From positions 1-54,116 of the forward strand of contig JBFLYK010000041.1 of NCBI GenBank assembly GCA_040756995.1: a stretch of DNA of 54,116 bases, given 5' to 3'. The notes under the pieces are model-generated. The model made no database searches, was not told the origin of the DNA, and was given only the letters and a program-made list of their open reading frames with translations. The translations under genes and the position numbers were made by a program. Every line of letters starts with the position of its first letter. Positions within the stretch are counted from its first letter, which is position 1. The DNA comes from BP-133 sp040756995 (GTDB lineage Bacteria; Actinomycetota; Acidimicrobiia; IMCC26256; BP-133). This document shows, one piece after another, positions 1 to 7,763 of the stretch.

Positions 1-777
1 GGCTTGGCCGGGCGGTGCGGGTGGTGCCCATCCGCCGCCGGCGGGCGGCCCGGCGGGGTGAGCGGGCGCGGGCTGGCCTGGCGATCCCGGGGGTGACCAT
101 CCGCCAGCGGCGGCGGGCGCCGGGCCGGGCGCGGAGGCGGCGATTCGTTGGCCCGGCGGGGGCGGAGGTGACCACGCGCCAGCGGGCTGCGGGGGCGGGC
201 CGGCGGGCGCCGGGGCGGCCTTCCCCGGCGGTGGGGGCGGCGTCCATCCTCCCGCGGGCTGCGCTGACCCAGGCGGAAAGTGGGGACTATCCCCACTTTC
301 CGCGGGTGTGGGCTGGCCGGGAGGAGCCGGCGGCGACCATCCCGCCGGCTGCGCCCCGGCCGTCGCCGGCGGGGCAGTCGGAGGTGCTCCGGGAGGCGTC
401 CAGGCAGAAGGCGCGCCAGGCGCCGTGGCGGAAGGCGCTCCGGTGGTTGGTGCTGACGGCGGCGTCCAGGCTGGTGCTGCGCCGGGCGCCGGGGTGGGGG
501 ATACAGGAGACGGCGGAACGGCGGAGATGCGTTGACCGGGGGGCGGCGGGGGCGTCCAGGTTCCAGCCGCCATCGGCGGCACCGGAGCGGTGGGGCTGGC
601 CTTGCCCGGAGGCGGTGGAGGACGCCAGCCCGTGGCGGCCGCCGCGTCCCCCGGTTCGCCGGCGGGGGAGTCGCCGGGCGGAACCGGGGGCGGCGGCGTG
701 TTGCCGCGCACCTCGGCAACGTCCGGGCCCGGCTCCATGGGATCCTTCGTCCCGGCCTCGCTTCGGTGCTCGGTCAT
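1..777 (-). CDS. Proline-rich W-PP-x-PPG repeat protein, C-terminus cut by window edge
   Basis: An uninterrupted reading frame of 259 codons starts with ATG overlapping the TGA of qmoA (ATGA) and is still open at the left edge. After about 50 residues it is almost entirely low-complexity Pro/Ala/Gly with about nine copies of a degenerate unit of the form G-W-[TS]-PPPPPG-[KQ], spaced roughly 24 residues (about 72 bp). I see no signal peptide, membrane segment or cysteine in the visible part. Such proline-rich N-terminal tails are common in actinobacterial membrane or cell-surface proteins, so a membrane-anchored domain may follow outside the window. The overlap with qmoA argues for co-translation and a link to the Apr/Qmo complex. 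It does not resemble the start of QmoB or QmoC. Function unknown. Confidence 0.6.
   Translation of the reverse strand, partial: MTEHRSEAGTKDPMEPGPDVAEVRGNTPPPPVPPGDSPAGEPGDAAAATGWRPPPPPGKASPTAPVPPMAAGTWTPPPPPGQRISAVPPSPVSPTPAPGAAPAWTPPSAPTTGAPSATAPGAPSAWTPPGAPPTAPPATAGAQPAGWSPPAPPGQPTPAESGDSPHFPPGSAQPAGGWTPPPPPGKAAPAPAGPPPQPAGAWSPPPPPGQRIAASAPGPAPAAAGGWSPPGSPGQPAPAHPAGPPAGGGWAPPAPPGQA
273..303. repeat. Perfect 14-bp inverted repeat inside the proline-rich gene
   Basis: Arms GCGGAAAGTGGGGA (273-286) and its exact reverse complement (290-303) are separated by three bases. The element is less G/C-biased than the proline-rich coding DNA around it and encodes a non-repeat segment (AESGDSPHFP) between W-PP-PPG units. 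It looks like an inserted REP-like palindrome, because GTGGGGA...TCCCCAC palindromes occur as dispersed repeats in bacteria. The mobile origin is inference. Confidence 0.6.
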
Positions 778-2078
778 GCGTGAACCGTGGCGTGGATGGC
801 CTTCAGGGCTGCTCCGGTGGCGTCGCGCACCGTGGTGACGACGTCGGCCGGGCGGTGGGCGACGCCGGCCACGAAGATGCCGGCGTCGCGGTTCTCCAGG
901 GCGAAGCCGTATTCGTCGAACTCGATGGGCAGCCCCGGAATGGGGTCGGTACCCGACAGGGACGGCTGCATGCCGGTGGCCAGCACGACCAGGTCGACGT
1001 TCACCTGGCGCTTGGCTCCGGACAGCATGTCGTCGGCCTCGACGATCAGGTCGCCGCTGCCGGCGGGATCGGCGGTCACCTTCGCCACCTTGCCCTTGAT
1101 GAAATGGACGCCTTCGTCGGCGCGGATCCGGTGGTAGAAGTCTTCGTTGCGACCCGGAGCGCGGATGTCGATGTAGAAGACGAACACCTCCGAGTCCGGG
1201 TACTGGGCCCGGACGTACGTCGCCTCCTTGATCGACGACAGGCAGCAGATCGACGAGCAGTACGGCAGGTGGTTCACGTCCCGCGAGCCGGCGCACTGCA
1301 CGAACGCCACCCGCTTCGCCTCCCGGCCGTCACTCGGCCGGACGATCCGGCCGCACGTCGGCCCGTCCACCGCCGCCAGCCGCTCGAACTGCACGTTGCT
1401 CACCACGTCGCGGTGTTCGGCGTAGCCCAGGATCGTCAACCGGTTGGCGTCGTAGGGCTTCCAGCCCGTGGCCAGCACGATCGAACCGACCTTGACGGTC
1501 AGCGTCTTCGCCGTCATCTGCAGGTCGATGGCGTCGGTCGGGCAGGCCTCGGCACAGGCTGAGCAGGCCGCGCCCACGCAGGCCTCGCCGTCGATCACGT
1601 ACTTCATGGGAAAGGCCATGGGATTGGGGAGATAGGCGGCCTTCGTGGTGTCGAGGCCGTAGTTGAAGGCGTTGGGCCGTTCGGCGGGGCAGACTTCGGC
1701 GCAGCGGTTGCAGGCGATGCAACGGTCGGCGATCACGTAGCGGGGATCGAGGCGGATCGTCACCTCGTAGTCGCCGACCGACCCCGCCACCCGCTCCACC
1801 GAGGCCAGGGTGAAGACCTTGAAGTGGCGATGGTCGGACCGGATCCGCCGGAAGTTGATCTCCAGCCCGCAGTAGGGCGGGCAGAGCTTCGGGAAGTACT
1901 GGTGCAGCATGGCCACCCGGCCGCCGAGCGACGGGCCCTGCTCCACGACGTAGACGTCGCTGCCGGCCTCGGCCGCCTCGATGGCCGCGCTGATGCCGGC
2001 CATCCCGCCGCCGACCACGAGAATGCCTCGCTCACGGCCGGCGGCGGGAGCCAGCCCCCTCCCGTTTCCCACAACCAT
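774..2078 (-). CDS. qmoA: QmoA-like flavoprotein (HdrA-like quinone-interacting oxidoreductase subunit A)
   Basis: 434-residue HdrA-family flavoprotein. An N-terminal FAD Rossmann motif (VVGGGMAGISAAIEAA, about residues 21-36) is followed by the family signature CGLEINF and two ferredoxin-like cysteine groups (CIACNRCAEVCP and CVGAACSACAEACP). The conserved VQCAGSRD...YCSSICC segment and a second nucleotide-binding half end the protein. QmoA works with QmoB/QmoC to move electrons between APS reductase and the quinone pool; in a sulfur oxidizer the flow would be from AprBA to quinone. It follows aprA by 12 bp in the sat-aprB-aprA-qmoA order. No qmoB or qmoC is visible; the next gene is the proline-rich protein. 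The GTG two codons further in is another possible start. Confidence 0.88.
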   Translation of the reverse strand: MVVGNGRGLAPAAGRERGILVVGGGMAGISAAIEAAEAGSDVYVVEQGPSLGGRVAMLHQYFPKLCPPYCGLEINFRRIRSDHRHFKVFTLASVERVAGSVGDYEVTIRLDPRYVIADRCIACNRCAEVCPAERPNAFNYGLDTTKAAYLPNPMAFPMKYVIDGEACVGAACSACAEACPTDAIDLQMTAKTLTVKVGSIVLATGWKPYDANRLTILGYAEHRDVVSNVQFERLAAVDGPTCGRIVRPSDGREAKRVAFVQCAGSRDVNHLPYCSSICCLSSIKEATYVRAQYPDSEVFVFYIDIRAPGRNEDFYHRIRADEGVHFIKGKVAKVTADPAGSGDLIVEADDMLSGAKRQVNVDLVVLATGMQPSLSGTDPIPGLPIEFDEYGFALENRDAGIFVAGVAHRPADVVTTVRDATGAALKAIHATVHA

Positions 2079-2090
2079 CGCTGGGCGGTG

Positions 2091-3965
2091 CTACGGGATC
2101 TTGGTGGCGAAGGGCACTTTCTCCAATTGCCACTCCCCGCTCTTCGGGTCCCGTCGCGAGTTGACGAAGACCTTCCAGTTCTCCTCGTCGAGCTTCGGAA
2201 AGTCGCCCCGGTAGTAGTAGCCCGGCCAGCGCGTCTCCTGGCGGAACAGCATGTGGCGCAGGCAGGCCTCGGCCGAGTCGATCCGGTCCCACACCTCCCA
2301 GCAGCGCAGCAGGTCGTGCAGGTCCCGGGCGGCGAGGTGCTGGGCGTCCTCCCGGAACATGTCCATGAGCTCGATGCCCCGTTCCAGCATGGGGCCGTTC
2401 GTCATGTACAGGGTGCTCGGGCCGCCGGCGTACTCGTCCATGATCTTCTGGATCCGGTGCAGCGCCATCTTCGGCAGCAGGTAGTGGGCGTTGAGCTCCG
2501 GCCGGCTGGTCTCGTGCTGGTGCTCGCCGTAGACGTTGAACGGCCGGTAGATCTCCCGGATGGTGTCGGTCACCGCCCCCTGGTCGAGCCGCACGTCGGT
2601 GTTGTCGAGCACGTACTGGACGGCGGCCTTGCCGGCCAGGCGGCCCTCGGTGTAGCTGCCGGAGGAGAACTTGTGGGCCGAGGCCCCGCAGGCATCGCCG
2701 GCGGCGAAGAGGCCCTTGACGGTCGTCATCCGGTTGTAGCCCCAGAAGTAGCCGTCGGGGGCCACGTCCTCCGGCCCCGAGCACCAGGCGCCGGTGGCCG
2801 AGGCGTGGGAGCCCATCAGGTAGGGCTCGGTGAGGATGACCTCCGACGGCGTCTTGGCCGGGTCGATGTTCTGGGCCGCCCAGATGTGCGCCTGGGACAT
2901 CGTCATGTCCAGGAAGTCCTCCCAGGCGTCGGCCTCGATCTCGGCGATCTTCTTGGGGTCGTTCTGCACCTCCATGAACATCCGCTGGAGCGCCTCGTCG
3001 GTCCGCATGAAATGCGGGCCCTTGCCCTCCTTGATCTCGTTGATCATGAGGTGGTTCCGCAGCGGCGTGGGGACCGGCTTCGCCGTGCCGTAGGGCGCCC
3101 ACTCCTCGAGCTCGTGTTTGCGGTACTCCTCGGCGATCTCGCCGTAGGCGTTCTTCAGCTGCGACTTGAACAGGAGGAACCACATGCCGACCGGGCCGTA
3201 GCCGTCCTTGAAGCGGGCGACCACCAGCCGGTGCTCCATCTGCGTCATCTTCGCCCCCGAGCGGATCTCCAGGGCGTACGAGGAGCCGGTGTTCCAGGGG
3301 GCGTACCAGATGCGGCCGAGGCCCTCGCCCTGGGCTCGGGGCCGGTAGACGCCCGTGGCCCCACCGCCGCAGCTGATGACGGCCTTGGCCTTGAAGACGA
3401 TCACCTTGTAGTCGCGCACCGAGAACCCGACCACGCCGGCGATGCGGGTGGGGTCGTCGGCGTCGAGCAGCGGGTGGGCCACGAACACCCGCTCGTAGAG
3501 GTTGCCCTCGCCGAGGGCCGCCTTGGCCGCCTCGGCCACGATCGGCTTGTAGGACTCGCCGTGGATCATGATCTGCCAGCGGCCCTCACGCTTGTAGCGC
3601 CCGTCCTCGTTCTTGAAGATCGGCAGCCCCCACTCCTCGAACATGTGCACCGAGGAGTCGACGTGGCGGGCGAGGTCGTAGACGAGGTCCTCCCGGGAGA
3701 GACCCATCAGGTCCTGCCGGACGTAGTGGACGAATTCCTCCGGGGTGTTCTCGCCCCACTGCATCCCCATGTACATGTTGATGGCCGACAGGCCCATGGC
3801 CACGGCGCCGGAGCGCTCGATGGCGGCCTTCTCCACCAGGCAGACGCGCAGGCCCCGGTCCCGGGCCCAGTTGGCCGCCTCGAAGGCCGCGCCGCAGCCG
3901 GCCATTCCGCCACCGACGATCAGCACGTCGCATTCGACGGTCTCGACTGCAGGTTCGAACGGCAT
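2091..3965 (-). CDS. aprA: Adenylylsulfate reductase, alpha subunit
   Basis: 624 residues, close to the usual AprA length. It has an N-terminal FAD-binding motif (VLIVGGGMAGCGAAFEAAN, about residues 14-32), an IERSGAVAMGLSAINMYMG segment typical of dissimilatory AprA, and the late flavin-contact region HKFSSGSYTEGRLAGKAA. The enzyme interconverts APS and sulfite + AMP at FAD in the cytoplasm, exchanging electrons through AprB. The start is the ATG 18 bp after the aprB stop, preceded by an AAGGAAGGGA-type ribosome site. With sHdr genes next door and no dsrAB in view, the oxidative direction (sulfite to APS) is the likely one (inference). Confidence 0.95.
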   Translation of the reverse strand: MPFEPAVETVECDVLIVGGGMAGCGAAFEAANWARDRGLRVCLVEKAAIERSGAVAMGLSAINMYMGMQWGENTPEEFVHYVRQDLMGLSREDLVYDLARHVDSSVHMFEEWGLPIFKNEDGRYKREGRWQIMIHGESYKPIVAEAAKAALGEGNLYERVFVAHPLLDADDPTRIAGVVGFSVRDYKVIVFKAKAVISCGGGATGVYRPRAQGEGLGRIWYAPWNTGSSYALEIRSGAKMTQMEHRLVVARFKDGYGPVGMWFLLFKSQLKNAYGEIAEEYRKHELEEWAPYGTAKPVPTPLRNHLMINEIKEGKGPHFMRTDEALQRMFMEVQNDPKKIAEIEADAWEDFLDMTMSQAHIWAAQNIDPAKTPSEVILTEPYLMGSHASATGAWCSGPEDVAPDGYFWGYNRMTTVKGLFAAGDACGASAHKFSSGSYTEGRLAGKAAVQYVLDNTDVRLDQGAVTDTIREIYRPFNVYGEHQHETSRPELNAHYLLPKMALHRIQKIMDEYAGGPSTLYMTNGPMLERGIELMDMFREDAQHLAARDLHDLLRCWEVWDRIDSAEACLRHMLFRQETRWPGYYYRGDFPKLDEENWKVFVNSRRDPKSGEWQLEKVPFATKIP

Positions 3966-3983
3966 GGAAGTCCCTTCCTTCGC

Positions 3984-4430
3984 TCAGGCGCTGACGGTGG
4001 GCAGCTGGTCGATGTGCAGGTACTTGGGCTCGCCCATCAGTTCCTGGCTGCGGAAGGCGTCGTCGGGCGGCGGGGGCTCGCCCAGCGTCGGGTCGATCGA
4101 TCCCCAGGACGTGGTCCGGATCGGATACTTGAACCGCTTCACTTCGCCGTTGCGGAACTGGATGGCCCACATGATCGAGTCGGTGCCCCGCAGCGGCGTG
4201 ACGCGCGATCCCATCGGCATCACGTCGGCGTAGCCCCGCATCTCGATCGCGCCCTGGGGACACGTCTTGACGCAGGAGTAGCACTCCCAGCACAGATCCG
4301 GTTCCTGGTTGAAGCCCTTGCCGATGTTGACGTCGAGCGTCATCAGATCGTTCGGGCAGATGTACATGCAGGCGGGCTGGGCCAGAGCCCGGCACCCGTC
4401 GCACTTGTCGACATGGACGAAAGTCGGCAC
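3984..4430 (-). CDS. aprB: Adenylylsulfate reductase, beta subunit
   Basis: 148-residue iron-sulfur subunit starting at GTG, 11 bp after the sat stop, with GGGGGGAG as ribosome site. Two [4Fe-4S] groups are visible: C10/C13/C21/C25 (KCDGCRALAQPACMYICP) and C47/C50/C53/C57 (CWECYSCVKTCP), followed by the AprB tail that wraps AprA (WGSIDPTLGE region). It relays electrons between the AprA FAD and the membrane partner. Length and cysteine layout fit the family. The overlapping longer frame in this region is only read-through into sat. Confidence 0.95.
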   Translation of the reverse strand: MPTFVHVDKCDGCRALAQPACMYICPNDLMTLDVNIGKGFNQEPDLCWECYSCVKTCPQGAIEMRGYADVMPMGSRVTPLRGTDSIMWAIQFRNGEVKRFKYPIRTTSWGSIDPTLGEPPPPDDAFRSQELMGEPKYLHIDQLPTVSA

Positions 4431-4441
4431 CGCTCTCCCCC

Positions 4442-5692
4442 CTAGGACGCCGCCATCGGCGGCACTCGCAGCACCGGGTTCCGGTTCTGCAGGTACTCCT
4501 CCGACACGAACGGCGAGCCGCCGCCGTAGTCCCGGCCGGCCTGCAACATCGTGTCGAACACCTCGGTGCGGAACTTCTGCTGGTCGGGTTGCTTCCCGTC
4601 CGCAATCAGTCCCCTGATCCACGTCCCGCTGATCGGGTCCTTCTGGTCCTGATGGCCGCACAGCCGCTCGTAGCCCGGTCCACAGCGCGGGCAGTAGAAC
4701 CACTCCAGCGTCAGCACCGGCTTGATGCCGATGTCGGGAATCTCCTCGAAGATGCGGTGGGCGGCATAGGGGTCGTAGTACTTCCCGACCCCGGCGTGGT
4801 CCCGGCCGAACATGTGGTGGGTGCACCCGAGGTTCTTGCGCACCAGAGCGTGGAACACCGCCTCCCGGGGACCGGCGTAGCGCATGTCCCACAGCAGGAT
4901 CGACGTCTTGTGAACGTCGGGCAGGAAGTACCCCGCCTCCCGCAGCATGTTCTGGCCGAGGATGACCGCCTCGTCGATCGAGTCGCCGACCTTCTTCTCG
5001 CCGATGACCGCGCTCACCAGCACGCCGTCGGCTCCGGAGGCGAACCAGGCGGACTTCATCAGCCACTCGTGGCCGACGTGGGGCACGTTGCGGGACTGGT
5101 AGGCGACGACCTTCGTCCACCCGAGCTCTTCGAACGACGCCCGCATCTGGGCCGGGGTGAAGAAGAAGCGGTTGAAGGGCTCCGACAGTTGCGGCGGGTT
5201 GACGAGCGTGATGGGCCCGCCGAGGAACCGGTCCTGGTAGGCGAAGGTCCGCCGGACGCCGGGATGGGCCTCCTCCGTGGTGCCGTAGATCTGGGCGGCC
5301 AGGAAGGCCTTGTCGTAGTCGTAGATCTCCTCGACGTCGAGGGTGGCCAGCGGCTGGCCCTGGTAGGTGAGGAGGATCGTCTGGCCTTCGGCGATGCCCT
5401 GCTCGCCGATCTGCTCCGGGGACAGGTCGAACAGGATGGGGACGCTCCAGACGTAGCCGCTGGCCAGCCGCATGGCCTTGGCCACGCCGTCGACGTCCTC
5501 CGATCGCATGAAGCCGGTCAGCGGGGCGAAGAACCCGTAGGCCAGCCCCATGCACTCGGTGGCGATCTGGCCCCGGACGGGGACTGCGGTGAGGCCCTTG
5601 ATCGCCTTGGCACCCTCGGCCGGGTCGAGCACCCGCTCAGTGAACGGCCCCCCGTGGGGCGCCAGGCTGTTGTCGACGCCTGTCGCACCCAT
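4442..5692 (-). CDS. sat: Dissimilatory ATP sulfurylase
   Basis: 416 residues when started at the ATG behind AAAGGGGGGCAGT; a second ATG 66 bp upstream in frame has a poorer context. Catalytic motifs are visible: QSRNVPHVGH (about 199-208) and GRDHAG (about 297-302), plus a CPRCG...C cysteine pair found in dissimilatory enzymes. It interconverts APS + pyrophosphate and sulfate + ATP. As first gene of sat-aprB-aprA-qmoA it would conserve energy by making ATP from the APS produced by AprBA. An inverted repeat lies between it and the upstream LysR gene. Confidence 0.95.
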   Translation of the reverse strand: MGATGVDNSLAPHGGPFTERVLDPAEGAKAIKGLTAVPVRGQIATECMGLAYGFFAPLTGFMRSEDVDGVAKAMRLASGYVWSVPILFDLSPEQIGEQGIAEGQTILLTYQGQPLATLDVEEIYDYDKAFLAAQIYGTTEEAHPGVRRTFAYQDRFLGGPITLVNPPQLSEPFNRFFFTPAQMRASFEELGWTKVVAYQSRNVPHVGHEWLMKSAWFASGADGVLVSAVIGEKKVGDSIDEAVILGQNMLREAGYFLPDVHKTSILLWDMRYAGPREAVFHALVRKNLGCTHHMFGRDHAGVGKYYDPYAAHRIFEEIPDIGIKPVLTLEWFYCPRCGPGYERLCGHQDQKDPISGTWIRGLIADGKQPDQQKFRTEVFDTMLQAGRDYGGGSPFVSEEYLQNRNPVLRVPPMAAS

Positions 5693-5736
5693 ACTGCCCC
5701 CCTTTCCTGCACCATCTCGCGCCCGGAAGGGACGGT

Positions 5737-5771
5737 CAAATAAGGGTTTGGAGGGCACAACCTCCTATTTG
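5737..5771 (-). promoter_or_regulatory. Inverted repeat CAAATA/TATTTG upstream of sat, possible LysR operator
   Basis: In the 80-bp gap between lysR and sat, CAAATA (5737-5742) and TATTTG (5766-5771) form an inverted repeat in an unusually AT-rich stretch. The inner flanks AGGG and CCTCC add partial symmetry. The position is right for a regulator of the sat-apr-qmo operon. No clear -35/-10 pair could be assigned, so both binding by LysR and the promoter are inference. Confidence 0.4.
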
Positions 5772-5772
5772 C

Positions 5773-6687
5773 TTATTCACTTGCGTATTCAGTGAAGGCT
5801 TCCTTGACCACGAATTCTGAGGCGAAGGTCAGGAATCGCCGGACCAGCGGTGAAAGGTGCTTCCCCTTGCGGTGCAGGATGTGGATCGGGCGCTCGAGGA
5901 CGAGCCCGTCGATCGGCACCCGCACCAGCGCCCCCAGCGCCACCTCCCGGGCAATCGAGAAGCGCGACACCATGGCCACCGCCAGGTTGGCCTCCACCGC
6001 CTTCTTGACCGCCTCGGTCCCCGGCAGCTGCATCGTCACCCGGAGCCGGTGACCCCGGTCGTGGAAGGCCTGCTCGATGAGCAGGCGGGTGCGCGAGCCG
6101 GGCTCGGGGACGGCGAAGTCCTCGCCGGCCACCTCGGCCGGACTGACCGACGCCCGCCCGGCGAAGGGATGTGACGGCGAGACGATCAGGTGCACCTCGT
6201 CTTCGCAGAGGTCGCGAATGGCGAAACGCCCGTCCTCCACCGGGCCGGTGACGATGGCCACGTCGATCATGTTCTGCATCACCCGGTCGAGGATCCGGTT
6301 GGTGGTCTCGATCTGGAGCGTGGCCTCGACCTCGGGGGACAGATCCCGGAAGGCCCGCACGATCCCCGGGGCGACGTACATCCCACCGGTGGTGTTGGCC
6401 CCGAGCGCCAGCCGGCCCCGGCCCGAGCCCCGCAGCATGGCCAGGGTCTGCTCCATCTCGGCCCGGGCCGTCAACATCGCCTGGCAGTGCGTCAGGGCCG
6501 CCTCGCCGGCCTCGGTGAGGAACAGCTTGTGGCCCACCCGTTCGAACAGTTTCACGTTGAGCTGGCGCTCGAGCGCCTTCACCTGCTGGCTGACCGCCGG
6601 CTGGGTGATGAAGAGCTCCTCGGCGGCCATGGAGAAGCTGAGGTGCTTGGCCACCGCGCAGAAGACCTGAACCTGGTTGAGATTCAT
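5773..6687 (-). CDS. LysR-family transcriptional regulator
   Basis: 304 residues from ATG (MNLNQVQVFCAVAKHLSF). An N-terminal winged helix-turn-helix (about 1-60, with AAEELFITQPAVSQQVKALE) is followed by a two-lobed ligand-binding domain (about 90-300). The ATG overlaps the stop of the zinc-ribbon gene upstream (ATGA), so the two are co-translated. It lies just upstream of sat on the same strand, which suggests control of sulfite/sulfate metabolism in the manner of CysB- or CbbR-type regulators. The inducer is unknown. Confidence 0.9.
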   Translation of the reverse strand: MNLNQVQVFCAVAKHLSFSMAAEELFITQPAVSQQVKALERQLNVKLFERVGHKLFLTEAGEAALTHCQAMLTARAEMEQTLAMLRGSGRGRLALGANTTGGMYVAPGIVRAFRDLSPEVEATLQIETTNRILDRVMQNMIDVAIVTGPVEDGRFAIRDLCEDEVHLIVSPSHPFAGRASVSPAEVAGEDFAVPEPGSRTRLLIEQAFHDRGHRLRVTMQLPGTEAVKKAVEANLAVAMVSRFSIAREVALGALVRVPIDGLVLERPIHILHRKGKHLSPLVRRFLTFASEFVVKEAFTEYASE

Positions 6688-7052
6688 GACCGAACTTGTC
6701 GCCAATCGCCGGCGAGGGTGAGGCTGTCGACCGACAGCTTCGGCTCCACCGTCCGGAGCTGGTTCAGGAAATCCACGCCGTGCCGGCGGCAGAGCTGCCA
6801 GGCTTCGGGTTCCCCGCTGCGGAGAATGTGCACACTGCGGGTGTGCTCGACGGGTATCCCGCAACGGGCGCAGACGTCGGGGCGCTGCTCGACGCCCAGC
6901 CAGGCGAGGGCGGCCCGCCAGCACGACCGGCACAGCAGCCCGGAGTCGTCTTTCATCACCAAGTCGCCGGGGTGGTAGACGAAGCGCACCGCGCCGTCGG
7001 GGCTGGTCAGCTCGCTCCCGCAACGGTCACAATGCACGTCGAAGACCGTCAT
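6684..7052 (-). CDS. Small zinc-ribbon protein, unknown function
   Basis: 122 residues from ATG behind a GGGGGG ribosome site. It carries CxxC pairs at C8/C11, C41/C44 and C61/C64 and a CRRH group at C88/H91, a pattern expected for two structural zinc sites. There is no membrane segment or recognised enzymatic motif. Its stop overlaps the lysR start, and its promoter region is shared divergently with tusA, so it sits exactly between the two halves of the sulfur locus. A role with the LysR regulator or in metal/sulfur sensing is possible but unproven. Confidence 0.7.
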   Translation of the reverse strand: MTVFDVHCDRCGSELTSPDGAVRFVYHPGDLVMKDDSGLLCRSCWRAALAWLGVEQRPDVCARCGIPVEHTRSVHILRSGEPEAWQLCRRHGVDFLNQLRTVEPKLSVDSLTLAGDWRQVRS

Positions 7053-7083
7053 GCGGCATCCCCCCGGAACCCTTGACCCGCCG

Positions 7084-7112
7084 CTGACAATATGAGAGCT
7101 TGCGCATATAGG
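7084..7112 (+). promoter_or_regulatory. Candidate tusA/shdr operon promoter
   Basis: CTGACA (7084-7089), a 17-bp spacer and TATAGG (7107-7112) give a reasonable sigma-70-type match just upstream of the tusA ribosome site (AGAGGGGG). The -10 lies inside the palindromic operator described next, an arrangement that fits repression. The implied leader is very short, so the exact start point is uncertain. Confidence 0.45.
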
Positions 7113-7116
7113 CAAG
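7099..7116 (+). promoter_or_regulatory. Palindromic operator A (CTTGC-N8-GCAAG) before tusA
   Basis: CTTGCGCATATAGGCAAG is symmetric at 14 of 18 positions. It matches the two other sites in this window (upstream of the EMO gene and of the first SulP gene) over the CTTGCGCAT half. It overlaps the candidate -10, which suits an ArsR-type repressor. Confidence 0.65.
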
Positions 7117-7127
7117 AGGGGGTGCCG

Positions 7128-7370
7128 ATGCCTGTCACCGAGACGCCGGCGCAGGTCCTCGACTGCAAGGGCCTGCAGTGCCCGTTGCCGGTCATCAAAA
7201 CCGCACAGGCGATCAAGACGATCGAACCGGGCCAGGTGCTCGAGCTCCTGGCCACCGACCCGGGCGTCGAGCCGGACATGAAGGCGTGGAGTTCCCGAAC
7301 GGGGAACGAGCTCCTCGCCATCGACCGCGAGGGCGACGTCTTCCACGTCTTCCTGCGGCGCCAGGGGTAG
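7128..7370 (+). CDS. tusA: TusA sulfur carrier protein
   Basis: 80-residue TusA/SirA family protein started at ATG with AGAGGGGG upstream. It has the family layout LDCKGLQCPLPVIKT with C13 and the sulfur-binding C18 in the CPLP motif. TusA carries a persulfide on this cysteine in the cytoplasm. In sHdr-type sulfur oxidizers it works with DsrE and rhodanese proteins to deliver sulfane sulfur to the sHdr complex. It is the first gene of the 13.7-kb plus-strand run and lies under operator A. Confidence 0.93.
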   Translation: MPVTETPAQVLDCKGLQCPLPVIKTAQAIKTIEPGQVLELLATDPGVEPDMKAWSSRTGNELLAIDREGDVFHVFLRRQG

Positions 7371-7379
7371 GGGTCCGCC

Positions 7380-7763
7380 ATGTGGACCGGCGACGGTGAG
7401 GGGAAGATCCTCTACGTCCAGACCCACGGCGTGAACGATCCGGGTCGCTCCGCCACACCGTTCTTCCTGGCCGCGTCGGCCGCGGCCATGGAGGTCGAGG
7501 TCGGCATCTATTTCACGATGTACGGCCCGACGCTCCTCCAGAAGGACGTCGTCGACAAGATCGGGCCGAAGGGCGGCGTCGGGCAGCCGCTGTCGTACTT
7601 CATCAAGCAGGCCACCGATCTCGGCGTGCGCCTCTACGTCTGCCAGCCCTCCCTGGAGCTGAACGACCTGGCGCTCGAGGACCTGATCGACGGGGTAGAG
7701 ATGATCGGTGGAGCGGCGTTCAACGACATGGCGATGACCGCCGATGCGGTGGTGTCCTTCTGA
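7380..7763 (+). CDS. DsrE-family sulfurtransferase-like protein
   Basis: 127 residues. The DsrE/DsrF fold signature is visible: a beta strand, an ATPFFLAASAAAMEVEVGIYFT helix-strand unit and a late conserved GGAAFNDM loop. A single cysteine, C88 in RLYVCQP, is at the usual sulfur-binding position. These proteins pass persulfide sulfur to or from TusA. It begins 9 bp after tusA and its TGA overlaps the shdrC1 start. It differs clearly from the longer DsrE3A-like protein at the other end of the operon. Confidence 0.85.
   Translation: MWTGDGEGKILYVQTHGVNDPGRSATPFFLAASAAAMEVEVGIYFTMYGPTLLQKDVVDKIGPKGGVGQPLSYFIKQATDLGVRLYVCQPSLELNDLALEDLIDGVEMIGGAAFNDMAMTADAVVSF

Noticed and set aside
15..1562. 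Long plus-strand open frame with an Arg/Gly/Pro-rich translation
   Set aside because: It is antisense to qmoA and to the proline-rich gene; high GC makes such frames open by chance, and its translation has no motif.
1824..4445. 873-codon plus-strand open frame
   Set aside because: Mirror frame of qmoA, aprA and aprB, which have clear motifs on the other strand.
3984..5555. 523-codon minus-strand frame including aprB
   Set aside because: The upstream two thirds is out of frame within sat; the real aprB starts at the GTG after the sat stop.
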